A DNA stretch of 64,000 nucleotides from Melastoma dodecandrum (taxonomy: Eukaryota > Streptophyta > Magnoliopsida > Myrtales > Melastomataceae). The stretch is taken from the NCBI GenBank assembly GCA_029817715.1, contig JARUPY010000189.1, forward strand, positions 558,001-622,000. The letters run 5' to 3'. A program made the translations under genes and the position numbers. The notes below the pieces were generated by a model. It did no database searches. It saw nothing but the letters and a program-made list of their open reading frames with translations, and was not told where the DNA came from. This document shows, piece by piece, positions 45,383 to 57,198 of this stretch (the stretch's first letter is position 1; every line of letters starts with the position of its first letter).

Positions 45383-46986
45383 TTACTTGGGAACGTCAAG
45401 CCGAGGACGTAAAATCAAGCGCTCCTTGGGAGGCAACCCAAGTTCTTTATTATTTTTTTCGTTTTCGTAGATCTAATTACTTTCATTTTGATTTCTATTT
45501 CAATTTAATGTCTTCTATTGTCATATTTAGTGGTAAAAAGCAGAAAAGTCGGCCAGCTACAACGCAGACGGATGGGAAGCCACAGAAACTTTGTGCTGCT
45601 GCACGGAAATTTCGTGCAGCTGCACTGACGGGAGCACAGAACCACAGAAACTCTGTGCAGTGGCATCAAAATTTCGTGCAGCTGCACCGCTGAGACAACA
45701 TAACCACAGAAACTTCGTGCAGCTGCACGAAAATCTCGCGCAGCTGCACCATGACGACCTCAAATCCACAGAAACTTCGTGCAGCTGCATCGGATATCTT
45801 GTGCAGCTGCACCTGAAAAAAAAAATAAATAATAAAAAATAATCTCGGACAATTATTCCTTCTTACCCTAATCCATTTATTTCTCTTTTCCAGAGAAGTG
45901 CTCACGCACCGAAAATCACGAAGCAACCAACTCCATCCTCGATGTTTGATGAGGACGATGAGGATAGCGACTCAGATGCTATAGCGGAGTGAGTACACAT
46001 ACCCTCTCTCTCTTTTTGAGTATATCTCACTTATTCACTTTCGCACCGAGGACGTTGCTTTGTTTAGGCTTGGGGGTGTCGTGTGATATTGAGTGGTGTT
46101 AACTTCGAAAGTGATATTTACTAAGGGTGAGTCATGTTTAGGTACTCCTCAGCGAAGCCTTAGAAACTTGAACAGGGAATGTCTTTATTCAATGATGCGC
46201 TTAAGGTTTGCATTCGTAAGTGCGAAAAGATGAAATTCTTTTCTTAGTGTGCCAAATTTTTCGAATTTAAAAAAAAAAAGATTTTCCAGTAGGAAGCGTG
46301 CTTAGCAGGGGTAGGCTACATCTCCTTAGAATGCATGGTGACTAGTGACGAGTGGAGTAGCCTGAATTATCTCTTGAAACGAAATCTTTGGTCATTGTGT
46401 TAGAAAAAAAAAGACAATAAGGTTGCCATGGCTCTGAGTACCAATGTTCAGGTAAAAATGAAAAAAAAATAATAATAAATAGAGAAAAGATGTTGCCTGA
46501 ATACGTGCTTGTGGTGTGAGTCTTCCCTACTAGCTTGAGTAATTGATCCGAGGGGTGCCTTATCACCTAATGCCTTGGTTCAACTTAACTGTGAGTTATT
46601 GATTGAGAGCTTGTTACATAAGCTTTTACCGGAATTAGATGATACATTTAGAGTCGTGCAACCGTAAAAAAAAAAAGAAAGAAAACCTTCGATAAGTGGA
46701 GAGGGATGTTGTGGTTATCGTTGCAAGTCACTGGTTGAAATGAACTATTTGGAATGTCTGCTTGTTAATGTTGAGTGTGCAACTTGCTGGGATGAAGATA
46801 TTCTATTTCAAGGCTTTTAATTGAGCATGGTAGGTACTAAATGGAATCGAGATGCATGTGAAGGATGCGACCATGTCTGAGAATGTTATGAGAGGTGTTT
46901 CTACATTTGAGTGACTTGGGTTTGCTGAGGAGAGTCGTTTAGTTTTTACCTTTGCTCGGGACTAGCAAAATTTAGGTTTGGGGGTG
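45383..46986 (+). other. Athila 3' non-coding region
   Basis: The 1.6 kb between integrase and the 3' LTR has short frames only. It holds the palindromic repeat block (45590-45812) and two TTTGGGGGTG-type tracts; the last, at 46975-46986, touches the 3' LTR and should be the polypurine tract. An env-like frame sometimes present in Athila is not seen. Confidence 0.65.
45590..45812. repeat. Palindrome-bearing degenerate tandem repeat
   Basis: About six units contain GTGCAGCTGCAC (a perfect 12-bp palindrome) or close variants, spaced about 25-60 bp with CCACAGAAAC and TTCGTG between them. The array lies inside the Athila 3' region. Confidence 0.8.
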
Positions 46987-48151
46987 TGATAACTCTATGA
47001 AAGTAGAGTTATTTATGTCAATTTCATACCTAGGATTTGTTAGATTTGTAAAATATTGCGCTTATTTTATATTATTTCTTGTTATTTTATATTATTCTCG
47101 AGAATTGGGATACTGCCGAATTTTTGGTTTATTTCAGATAAAAATGGAAACAAGAAGATTTCGGCATATCTACAAAGATTCTAGACAAAGGGAAAGACTT
47201 GAAGGACACGTGGGAGGAGGACTAATTGAAGAGAAAAAAAATATTTTATTCCAGATTTTCAGAGATTCTCTAGGTTTTATTTTTAGGACAATAAAAGGAC
47301 TTTGTTCCTAAACAATAGACATAGACTAGGAGAGCCGACGAAGAGAAGGATTCGACCAGAGGATTCGAGAGGGAGAAGAAGGGAGTTCGATTATTGTTTT
47401 AGGATGCTTTTCGTTTATTTGAATTGTGTCTCGAAAACAATGTCCGGCTAAACTTTCTTTGCTAGGATTATGTTGAACCGAATTGCGTAGTTGAATTTCC
47501 TGAACTCGTTTTAGAACAAATTTGTGCTTTGGACGTTTATTTATTTCGTTTGATCTTAATGCGTGCAATTTGTCTGATCACCGAATTGTATTGATTTGTT
47601 ATCCTAACTCAAACTCGGGAGAGGAATTTTAGGAGAGAACGGGAACGAAATAGCCTTGGTTAATATCGCGGGAGCGAATTAGCTAGTAAGTAGTATCGGG
47701 AGATATACTTCTAGGTAGCCGATAAAGGATTGAATCTTAATGTGTTCTGGCCTTCGTAATTCACTATAGGGATATAGGTTTACGGTGGTTTAGAATAATC
47801 CTTTGTAAACTCGGGAGAGGCACTTAGGGACATAAGAATCCGGTTAGTAAACAGAATTAGTACAAATTTGGGATAAACGAGTGAAGGGGTTTAACGAAAC
47901 AAGGAGGGGATACTTGATCCTAGGCTTTTCCGTCTATTGAATTCAGATTCTTTGCTTTTCGATATTTATTTCTTACTAGTTTAATTTTCAGATTTAAAAA
48001 CTCAATTTTTCCTATTTGCTTGGCTACATAAAAATTGCAATTGTGTATGCTAAAGGATATTAATTGATATCCTCGTGGGAACGATAACTCTACTCATATC
48101 TATATTACTTGTTGCGATTCGTATACTTGCGGTGTGCGAATTCTGCGATCA
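46987..48151 (+). repeat. 3' LTR of the Athila element
   Basis: Begins TGATAACTC and ends TGCGATCA; 1165 bp. It is followed by the target duplication GCGGA. Confidence 0.95.
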
Positions 48152-48775
48152 GCGGACAACCCAGTCGGAAACAGTTCACAACTGAGCACTCATTGTTCTA
48201 CTATCCCCACCATGTTGTCAGTCCAAATGACAAAAAGGCTACCGGCACCTGCGCCCTATGCAGGGAGGCCATGTCTGGTCCTGTTTATGGATGTTCCAGT
48301 GTGGATACTACCTCCACGAGATGTGTTCTGGACTCCTCGCACAATCAAGTTTCGCAGACCAGCAAATGGAGAAGAGATCGTCCAATCCAGCGAGTGTCTG
48401 GTTTGTTGTGGCAAGTTGGGTGTCCTCTGCAGCTTCGCTGTAAAGACCTATCTATATTCATGATGGCTTTAACTGCCAGATCCACACGAAGTGTTCCCGG
48501 TTGACTCATAACTGAAGCACTTCTGCCACGGGCACCCCCTTGAGCTGCTCGTCGCATTATTTGTATTCACTTGCAGCACTTACGAGAACGATGTCGGATA
48601 CTGCTGCAACGTGTGCGACCTCTACTTCCACGCGACGTGTACTTACTATCTGGAGGCGAGAGTCGTCAACGAACGCCACTGGCATCCCTTGGTTATGTGC
48701 ACGGTTCCAAGGGATGACATGGACGAGTACTACTGTGAGATCCATGCAACGGAAAAGGCATCTGGATCTCTGGGC

Positions 48776-49210
48776 GGTTTTGAATGAGAGAAAGAAGTGA
48801 GGAATCCTTTTTTTGACTCTACTTCGAAAGTAGCTGCTTTAGCTACTCGAATTTTCGATATTCCTTTTTATTCTTATCAAACGAATGGCATCTTCTTATG
48901 GAAATCCTAGCTATTCTTAGCATAATATTGGGGAATTACATCGATATCATCGATCTCATAAGTATCATACCAAATCCCATCCATCAAATCACTTTTTCGA
49001 AAAATACGAGACATCTAAGTCATACAAGTAAAGAGATCTATTCATTGATAAGAAAAAGAAAAAATGTGAACGTTGATTGGGTTGGTGATAAAATAGAATC
49101 ATGGGTCGCGAACAGTGATTCGATTGATGATAAAGAAAGAGAATTCTTGGTTCAGTTTTCCACCTTAACGACAGAAAAAAGGATTGATCAAATTCTATTG
49201 AGTTTGACTC
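48776..49210 (+). other. ycf2: Chloroplast ycf2 fragment in nuclear DNA (NUPT)
   Basis: The frame from about 48899 reads [37 protein letters not shown] and [19 protein letters not shown]. This is a highly conserved part of chloroplast Ycf2. Upstream in another frame, 48800-48898 ([11 protein letters not shown]) also reads like Ycf2, with one length change in a T run. Both edges abut kinase-DC1 sequence: GATCTCTGGGC on the left and ATATTACTGCAAG on the right are contiguous in the paralogue. The insert is therefore clean, with no target duplication. Not functional. Confidence 0.82.
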
Positions 49211-49379
49211 ATATTACTGCAAGTGTTGTTGCTAGGATTTGGTCCGAAGTTGAGATCTTTTGAGATTACGTAATATTGCGATATAATATCAGATATTATT
49301 AGATATTATATGATTCTGGGCTAATATTCAGCTCCTATTGTATTAGATTTCTAACTTGGAGGACAAGTGCAAGCGTTGT

Positions 49380-49757
49380 TGTTAGGATTTGGTCTGATTC
49401 TGGGCTAATATTCAGATCCTATTGTATTAGATTTCTAACTTGGAGGATAAATTAAGACTATCTATAAATAGCGGCTTTGTTTAGGTTACTAAGTATAGTG
49501 TGACACAGTGACTGTGTAAGAGAGAAATTCATCAGTCAGGTTAGAGGTTATTCTATGGGATTCGGGGTTAGAATTTTCTTGTATATCGGGTAGGTGAGTG
49601 ACACACTTGGTGCTTTTGTAATCTCGGTTGTCTAGTGGAATCTCCGGAGGACCTCCCCGTAGACATAGGCCGGTTTTGGCCGAACCACGTAAATCTTGCG
49701 CTGTTTTTCATCCAAGTTTCACCATCGATGCTCGACACGACAGCTGAATTTCCCCAA
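49380..49757 (+). repeat. 5' LTR (main copy) of the copia element
   Basis: It starts TGTTAGGATTTGG, preceded by a 12-bp copy of host flank (49368-49379). Compared with the 3' LTR it lacks about 66 bp after its start and has about 75 extra bp near 49635-49710. The end is placed just before ACTATTGGTATC. Confidence 0.7.
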
Positions 49758-49784
49758 CTATTGGTATCAGAGCGGGTCGTGAAG

Positions 49785-51010
49785 ATGACTGGGATTTCGC
49801 CTGCAAAGTTCGATGTGATGAAGTTCTACCGGACTGGGAACTTCGGACTATGGCAGTAGAGGGTGACAGATTTGCTGGTGCAGCAAGGGATGGTGAAGGC
49901 GTTGGCGGAAAGAAAGCCGGCGGACATGAGCAATGCAGATTGGATGGAGATGGAGACAAAAGCGATGTCAACCATCAAGCTATATCTTGCAGACGACGTG
50001 ATGTACGACGTGATGGACGAGGAGTCGCCAGCAGTGGTGTGGCGGAAACTGGAGTCCAGGTACATGTCAAAGTCATTGTCGAACAAGCTCTATCTCAAGC
50101 AGAAGTTGTATGGTTTGAAGATTGAGGCGACCTCAGATTTTAGCCAACACATCAATGTGTTCAATCAATTCATCAGCAATTTAATTGATGTAAAGTTCGA
50201 CAAAGACAAGGCGGTAATTCTTCTGAACTCGTTACCAAGCACGGATGCTTATGAAAATCTTCATACGACTTTAACGTGAGGTAAGGAGACGTTAGACTTT
50301 GAGGATGTTGTTGATGCTTTGTTGGGATTCTATCACATGAAAAGGAACGGTGAAGGGAATTCATATTCCGACGTTGGGCTAGTAGTAAGGAACGAGCAAG
50401 ATCATGGGAGAAGTGACCGATCGAGGTCAAAGTCTATGAAGCATGCATCGTGTTGGAAGTGCGGAAAGAAGGGACATTGAAAAAGAGATTGCAAGGAGAA
50501 GGAGAAATTGGATAGGTCGCCGAGTGGGAACATAGCTAAATTCACGGATATGAGCTCGATAGATGGCGACGACAAAGTTCTTACGGCCACAATCAACCTT
50601 ACAGGTGATCAATGAATTCTTGATTCTAGATGTATCAATCATATGACACCACACAGGGAGTACTTCTCAGCTTACCTGAAAGTTGGTTCGGGTAAGGATT
50701 ACATGGGAAACAACTCATAGTGTCGGGTGGTTGGAGTTGGTACAATGAGCATCAAGATGCATGATAGTGTAGTGAGGCCGTTGACGAGGGTACGTCATGT
50801 TCCGGAGCTGAAGAAAAATATGATTTTCCTTGGAGCCTTGGATGACGAGGGATGCCAATGTTATTTAGGAAGTGAAATCCTAAAGGTTATTGGGGGAACC
50901 ATTGTATTGATGAAGGCGAAGAGGTATTTATCATCTTCTCGGAAAAGTCGTGAGCGACAACTCACGTGGCTCGACGGGATGCAGATCCGGGGTTATTTGT
51001 CGAGGTGGAG
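49785..51010 (+). pseudogene. gag: Copia gag and protease remnant with stop codons
   Basis: It reads MTGISPAKFDVMKFYRTGN, then (past a stop) LVQQGMVKALAERKP, KLESRYMSKSLSNKLYLKQ, FNQFISNLIDVKFD and a zinc knuckle CWKCGKKGH-stop-KRDC. This is standard copia gag. A protease-like MTPHREYFSAY follows. Stops occur at about 49858, 50277, 50478 and 50613. The sequence then jumps towards the 3' LTR. Confidence 0.82.
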
Positions 51011-51412
51011 CGTTAGCTAACAATGGGTATATGGGCGATGTGTACAAACTTGAGGGTGTTAAGCAAGGTGAAACCGATAAGGAAATTTGATGGTGATGCT
51101 TATATTGACAGTGATGACAAGAGTGAGGTGGAGCGGATTAAAATTCCAGATGGAGAGGTCAGGCAACAGTCGACATGTGAGACGTCTCAGGGTACTAAAA
51201 AGGTACTGAGTGCGGAGCACAAGAGATAGCTGGAGCCATGATACACGATGGTTGCTCGGGAGCGCAAGTACTGCGATTGTGTGAAGGGTAGAGTGATAGT
51301 CAAAGGCGATGATAATGCTCTCAGGAAGACACAACGGATGAAGGGTTGAGCTCTTCGGGGCTCCAGAGGTCCAAGGAAGGAGAATTCGGTAACTTCAGTC
51401 CAAGTTGGAGAT

Positions 51413-51807
51413 TGTTAGGATTTGGTCCGCAGCTGAATCTTTTGAGATTACATAATATTACGGAAATATAATATCTGATGTTATTAGATATTATATGATT
51501 TTGAGCTAATATTTAGATCCTATTGTACGAGATTTCTAACTTGGATGACAAGTTAAGACTATCTATAAATAGAGGTTTTGTCTAGGTTATTAGGTACGGT
51601 GTGACACGGTGAGTGTGGGGCATTCAAGGGAGAAAGTCATTGGGTTGGGGTTATTCTACGGGATTTGGGGTTAGGATTCAGGGTTATGATTTTCTTGTAT
51701 CTCGGACGGATAAGTAACACACACTTGATGCTTTTGTAATCTCGATTGTGGTTTTTCGTCCAAGTTTCACCATTGAGGCTCGATAGAACATCCAAATTTA
51801 ACCGACA
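51413..51807 (+). repeat. 3' LTR of the copia element
   Basis: TGTTAGGATTTGG to ACCGACA, 395 bp. It shares the CTATCTATAAATAG TATA-type box with the 5' copy. Confidence 0.88.
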
Positions 51808-52000
51808 GTTGCGAACACGAGGAACGCCTGTGATCAAGCCGTGTAACACCGGAGGTGCTATTGCCAGAGAACAGGGGAAGCTAAGTGGCCTTCGGGAACG
51901 CGTGCGTAACCAGACCACAAGTGCAGTAGCAGCAGCAAAGCAGATACTGAAAAATCCGACCAAAACAGTCTGCTTGTCAATTCGAATGTCTTCCTTCTTA

Positions 52001-53510
52001 ACAGCTCGTACTATTTATTATTCAAAACATCAATCACCCAGATCTCGGGGTTCATCTTCCTTCTTTTCATCTCCCAACAGGGTCAGACCAACTTACAGCA
52101 TAAGATTAGTGATGATGTGTCCACGTGGAGTCCTGTCCTGGTGTTAACAAAAAAAAATTTATTTGAAGAGTACTACAGGGGGCAGGTATGTAGGTAGGTT
52201 GGGGGGGGGGGGGGTGGGAGGGGGTGTATCACCCACTCAATAAATACGGGATCAATAGTAGTACAATACCGTATGTCAAAAATTGAAGGCACATTGATTT
52301 TGATTGGGCGACCTCACAATTATTATTATTTATCATTTATTGTTGTTGGTGGTGAAGTCAAATCCATTTCTTATTCATAACTCTCAACGCTTGTTCCCGT
52401 CGAAACAAGGCTCTGTCTGGCTCAGGCATTATCAATTTATCGTGAGACATTGTCGGCGCAAACCACCCCGGGTCCCTCGTACGAGAGATTGTACGGCCCA
52501 TCCCCTCTGATCTCAGCCGTCCATCCTTGGCCGGATCACACCGTCCCTCTTAAAGGGATGGCGACACCGACACGTCTCATCGTCATCGCAACTCAACTTA
52601 CATTGTAATCGTAGAATGGGTGAGGTTATAGGACGTTGTTATTATTATTACATTAATACGTTACGATGTGCCGGCGACAAAAACTAAAAAGGAAAGCGTA
52701 ATTGCACGCCTTACTAAACCTCATTATAATTCGACAGAAAACGACAAAACGGAGCAATTGTCGCTGCGGTGCACCCAAATGCAAGCTCTCCCTCTCTCTC
52801 TCTCTCTCTCTCTGTGGATATCTATCATCCTGTCCGTCACTTAAATATAGTGATCGGTGGGGTACACGTTCACGCGGTTGTTTTCCCTTTCTTTTTCCCT
52901 ACTTTTTAAAACTAGATCACATCTCCAATTTCCATCCCGTTCCATAATATCAATATTATCCTTATCTTTTTTGTTAATTTTCCTTCCAATAAATTAGTAA
53001 TAATTATTAATTGTGATACGATCGTATAATGAGTTCATTTATACGTTCGTTCCTCCTTCCGACCAACTAAACAAACATTAAAAAACTCAATTCAGTCGTT
53101 GTTGGCTCAGTCACAAGCACTCCCACTCCCACCACCTCCCCACAAATCCCCCCCCCCCCCAACCCACTCCCTCCCTCCCATCTCCGTCGACAATCCCGAT
53201 TCGACGACCCCCCTCGGACTCTCCCCTCTCTTCCCTTCTCCCACCCCAGTTTTGTTTTCTGCTGCGGGTACTCCCACCCAACGCAACAAGGATCTGTGGA
53301 TTCGGAGAGTGCGGTTCCGATTTGAAGGATACCCGGGAGAGTTCGTCCGTTTTTGGAGGTTGGGTTAGGGGAAAGCTCGTCTCTTGCGGATGCGCGGGGT
53401 TTATTTTTTGCATCGCCCTTTTTCTCTGGGTGGTGGTACATTTGAGTGAGGCAAGGGGTAGTGTTTGGGGGTCGACTTGATTTAGTTATGGTAGGTTTGT
53501 TCCGTAAGGC
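52001..53510. other. Intergenic region and O-fucosyltransferase promoter
   Basis: No gene is seen. It contains a G-rich tract (52201-52224), a (CT)n microsatellite (about 52790-52813) and a run of thirteen C (53148-53160). The last 400 bp are GC-rich and probably hold the 5' UTR of the gene at 53511; pyrimidine-rich leaders are common there. Confidence 0.55.
52201..52224. repeat. G-rich tract
   Basis: Fourteen G, then T, GGG, A and GGGGG: a G-quadruplex candidate in intergenic DNA. Confidence 0.85.
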
Positions 53511-55596
53511 ATGTGCAAGTTAGAGGGAGGCGAGGTCGAGCCGAAGGGCGAGGGGTTCGGGCGGAGGAGGAAGGCTGGCGGTTTGCTGATGGGGTTGAAA
53601 GGGTTGAGGGCTCTTAAGGTCGAGAAGTTGAGGAACTCGGTGTTGGTCTCCACGACCGCGGCGTCCTCGCGTTCGCGGATGAAGGTCTGGCTTGTGCGGG
53701 CTACGACGACGGTGCTGCTGTGGATTTGTGTAGTTCAGTTGACGGCTTTAGGGGAGAATTGGGGTCCCCGTGCATTGATGGGTTTTCCGTCGTGCTTGTC
53801 CCGGGAATCGGCTGCATCCGCGATGGACGAGAAGAGTTTCGGGGTTCCAGTGCGGATTCTGCCCCCCAAGAGTGAGTCTCATCGTCTTGATTCTGATTTC
53901 TGGCACTTTCCTTGGACTGTATGTACAATTCCATGGCCGACCTTCTCATGATCTGTTTTCACTGATTTGTCCATTTGTTGCCATCGATGGTCCCAATGAA
54001 TCCAAGGATTGTTTCCATAAACGCCGTTCAGGATGATCCCAGTTTTCCTTCCGTAGTGGTTGTCTTTTGGGGAATATCCTTAATTTCGGAATTTGTATCC
54101 GGCATCTTTTGCCTTCTTTTCCTCCTCTAGTTCAGATCTACCATCGACCCTGCTGGAAATTCCAATTGGGTCAACTGGAAATCTTGACGGGACACTCTTA
54201 ACTCATATTGGGAATGTTTGTTACAGGTGGTTTTCATGATGTCCTGACCCTACCTCTTCTGTTCTTCATCCCTTATGCTCTTTAGATTCTACTTTTAGCA
54301 CATCTTAATTCGATTTTTCTTCTCCGTGTCCTTCTGCATTTGCTCTTCCATGGAACGAGCTAACGCCCCTATTTCTTTTAGGAGTCTACAAGAACAATGG
54401 GTACTTGATGGTCTCATGCAATGGAGGACTTAATCAAATGAGAGCAGCGGTTAGTTGACGATTCAGATAGAAATGTTAACGTCTTTATATGTGTCTGCAT
54501 AATAACGTTCACTCTCTCTGTGGCTGCTTGATGTTTTGCTGATCGAAATTTATTATATGGCTTTAGATATGTGACATGGTTGCCATTGCACGATTTCTGA
54601 ACGTCACTCTCATTGTCCCTGAGTTGGATAAGACCTCCTTCTGGGCTGATCCTAGGTTTGATATCAAACACATCTTTTCTTGCACTTTCCCATTATACTC
54701 CTGCGCTGAGTCTCCGCTTCTCCTTTGGCAGCGATTTCCGAGACATATTTGATGTGGATCATTTCATAACTTCATTGAGGGATGAGGTTCGTATATTGAA
54801 GGAGTTGCCTCCTAGGATCAAGAAAAGGGTGGAACTTGGTCTGACTCATACAATGGCACCGATCAGCTGGTCGGACATCTCATACTATCATAACCAGGTC
54901 CGTGACACCTTTGTAGTGCTGACAGTGAGTCCTTATAGTTGCCGTTGACTACTGTTTCTTTTTCTTTGTGCATATATTTCCATCCATGATTGTCTTGCAT
55001 TCTCGCCTCTTCTTGCAGATACTTCCTTTAATACACAGGTACAAAGTTGTTCACTTGAACCGAACTGATGCAAGACTTGCGAACAATGGCCAACCTCTGG
55101 AGCTCCAGAAACTACGCTGCCGTGTGAATTTCAGTGCTCTCAAGTTCACTTCTCAGATCGAGGAGCTGGGAAAGAGGGTTATCCAGCTCTTAAAACGAAA
55201 CGGTCCTTTCCTTGTGCTTCATCTACGTTACGAAATGGACATGTTAGCATTTTCGGGCTGCACACAAGGTTGTTCTGATGACGAAGTAGACGAGTTAACA
55301 AGAATGCGGTACGGATATATATATTTAGTTTCCTGCACTATGTCGATCAGTTAGACGTGTTAATTTGAACTTTCTCCTCTGATACCTAGATATGCTTATC
55401 CATGGTGGAAGGAGAAGGTAATAAATTCAGAATTGAAAAGGAGAGATGGCTTGTGTCCATTGACTCCTGAAGAAACTGCTCTCACGCTAAAGGCATTGGG
55501 CATTGAGCGCAACATCCAAATTTATGTTGCTGCGGGTGAGATATATGGTGGAGAGAGGAGGATGGCTAGTCTAGCTGCTGCATATCCTAGATTGGT

Positions 55597-55637
<41 letters not shown>

Positions 55638-56186
55638 AGCTAAGCTGTGAAATTGTCGTTTCTTTTCTTTGGACTATCCTCTGACCGCCACCATGAAACA
55701 GGTTCGGAAGGAGACTCTACTGCAGCCCTCCGATCTTCGTTTTTTCCAGAACCACTCTTCTCAAATGGCTGCACTTGATTATATGGTTTCTCTGGAGAGC
55801 GACATTTTTGTTCCAACTTTTGATGGTAACATGGCCAAGGTTGTCGAGGGACACCGCAGGTACCGCGTCATTTCAAATGTCATGCAGGTATCACGTTTCC
55901 GGTTCATGAAGTCGAGTAATGATTTTCTGGACAAAACAGGTTTCTCGGTTTCAGGAAGACCATTGTCTTGGACAGAAGGCTGTTAGTCGAGTTGATAGAC
56001 CAGTACAGTGCCAGAGCACTGAGCTGGGATGAGTTCTCCTCGGCAGTCAAGGAAGCTCATTCAAATAGGATGGGGAACCCGTCGAAGAGGTTGGTTATAC
56101 CCGAGAAACCCAAGGAGGAGGACTATTTCTACACAAATCCATACGAATGCTTCAAGCCATCTGAGGAATCCTTGAGCAACATATGA
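53511..56186 (+). CDS. Plant protein O-fucosyltransferase family (GT106-type), 8 exons
   Basis: A Golgi-type glycosyltransferase of the plant O-FucT (formerly DUF246) family, whose members use GDP-fucose or related donors. Exons by GT-AG: 53511-53871, 54382-54449, 54567-54655, 54732-54897, 55019-55308, 55390-55594, 55702-55859, 55940-56186. They sum to 1584 nt, 527 aa, no break, a normal family length. A basic N-terminus and one hydrophobic segment (about 60-80, [19 protein letters not shown]) predict a type II membrane anchor. Family motifs: [76 protein letters not shown] and [11 protein letters not shown]. The stop follows EESLSNI. Acceptor substrate cannot be told from sequence. A long (CT)n tract sits in the intron before exon 7. 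Confidence 0.93.
55602..55635. repeat. (CT)n microsatellite in the O-FucT intron
   Basis: About seventeen CT units lie directly after the exon 6 donor. Confidence 0.9.
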
Positions 56187-57198
56187 CCCGTAAATCCATT
56201 CTTTGACATAAGTTGCTTCTTTCCTCAACCCTTTACATTGGGGTGTGAAGTGAAGAAGCACGCTATAAAGGTGAAGAATGCAAAGAGATTTTGGGTTCGA
56301 AGGCACATGCCTCGGACCGAAACTGCAACCTAGGACTTGCCTGTAGGATCAAGCAAATAATCAGAAGAAGAATATAATGCATAGCACCTCCGGGAACTCT
56401 TGAGTCTTGGGGTGCGGCATGTCCATGGGCAAAAAAGATGCAGATGCGTGTTGTAACCTTCTCCCAGTGTTTGGTGGTGGGGGTGGGGTGAAATGGTGGC
56501 CGTGAAACACGGCTGTGAGAATGTTTCATCCCTGAGTTTTGAATGGCAAAAGGGTTTTCTGCCCTGTCATTCCCACTTCCAGATAATTGAATTTTGGTTA
56601 CGAAAATAACAAAAATTATAATGGGGGGGAATTAACTTAAATTATTTGATATATGGGGGACCACCCCACCATTGGATTAGTCCTCTCCTCCTCCTGATTG
56701 GTAATGACAGGGACACGGTTGGAACTTAATTAAAATATTCGTTTCACTTTATGAGCATGATTGGGCTGCCACATCTTTCAGGAGGGGGACAATTCTTTTG
56801 ACAAGTCTAGAAAGAAAGTGGGGTTCAATCAAAATGATTCCCTCCTGTGTTAAATACTTTGATGATTGAGCTCTCACCAACAACTAATCATCCCATTTCT
56901 GCAGACTTCAAGTCTTCAGCGCATGCGAAGGGGCCCGCCCCAGTTTATATTTGGGCTCTCTTTTCGGCCCATCTATAAGCCCATTCACCATTCAGGGCCC
57001 AAATAGCTGGATCGGAAAATCTGGGCCGGAATCGGGGTTAAAACTGTCATTTGAGTCGCATCGCCTTTTCGGTCCATCTCCATCTCCCCGTCCTTCGACC
57101 GCCACCCCCGCCAGGACCGCCGCCGTGCTGGCCGGATCTCCGACGAAGGGAGCGCCATCCGCGCCCCTTTCCCCTTCCTGAGCCCTTCCCAAGATCCT
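56187..57198. other. Intergenic DNA and the promoter side of the RING-H2 gene
   Basis: After the O-FucT 3' UTR, about 56930-57010 contains several GGGCCC, TGGGCT and GGCCCA motifs (site-II-like, typical of plant housekeeping promoters). These precede an open, proline-rich frame (57051-57198) that joins in frame with the RING-H2 relic at 62630 if the retrotransposon and one target duplication are removed. This is probably the 5' part of that gene; its start codon is not clear. Confidence 0.5.

Larger units (their letters stand above)
38827..48151 (+). mobile_element. Athila-type Ty3/gypsy retrotransposon, full length
   Basis: A 9.3-kb element with two LTRs (38827-39967 and 46987-48151), a tRNA-Asp type primer site, gag, protease-RT-RNase H, integrase and a 1.6-kb 3' region. 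The target duplication GCGGA is exact (38822-38826 and 48152-48156). The LTRs are highly similar, with small indels near 39150/47310. The pol motifs (ALCDLGASINLMP, IILGRPFLATG, FMDDFSVFG) are those of the Athila branch. Several frameshifts in gag and a nonsense codon in pol make it non-autonomous. Confidence 0.95.
49230..51807 (+). mobile_element. Ty1/copia-type element, internally deleted
   Basis: LTRs start TG(C/T)TAGGATTTGG. The left one (49230-about 49757) includes a duplicated start; the right one is 51413-51807. The primer site TGGTATCAGAGC (49762-49773) pairs with initiator tRNA-Met. A polypurine-type AAGTTGGAGAT (about 51402-51412) precedes the 3' LTR. Flanks GTTGT (49225-49229) and GTTGC (51808-51812) are the target duplication with one change. 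The 1.65-kb interior keeps gag and a protease stub only; integrase, RT and RNase H are gone. Confidence 0.88.
37136..52000 (+). pseudogene. Second kinase-DC1 gene, shattered by four insertions
   Basis: Gene pieces in order: 37136-37423 (kinase N-terminus; Walker A reads GHSCSSKTT, with Ser for the key Gly), 38447-38826 (kinase C-terminus: AIVLDSSLP-like, then LSVDTTDSIKS), 48152-48775 (DC1 fingers, frameshifted), 49211-49229 (19 bp), and 51808-about 51900 (C-terminal tail, matching 33165-33215). Between them sit a solo LTR (TGGGG duplication), a full Athila element (GCGGA duplication), a ycf2 fragment, and a copia element (GTTGT/GTTGC duplication). Removing the inserts in thought brings each junction into line with the 31765-33362 paralogue. 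The gene is dead by mutation as well as insertion: frames break already near 37330-37410. Confidence 0.85.
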
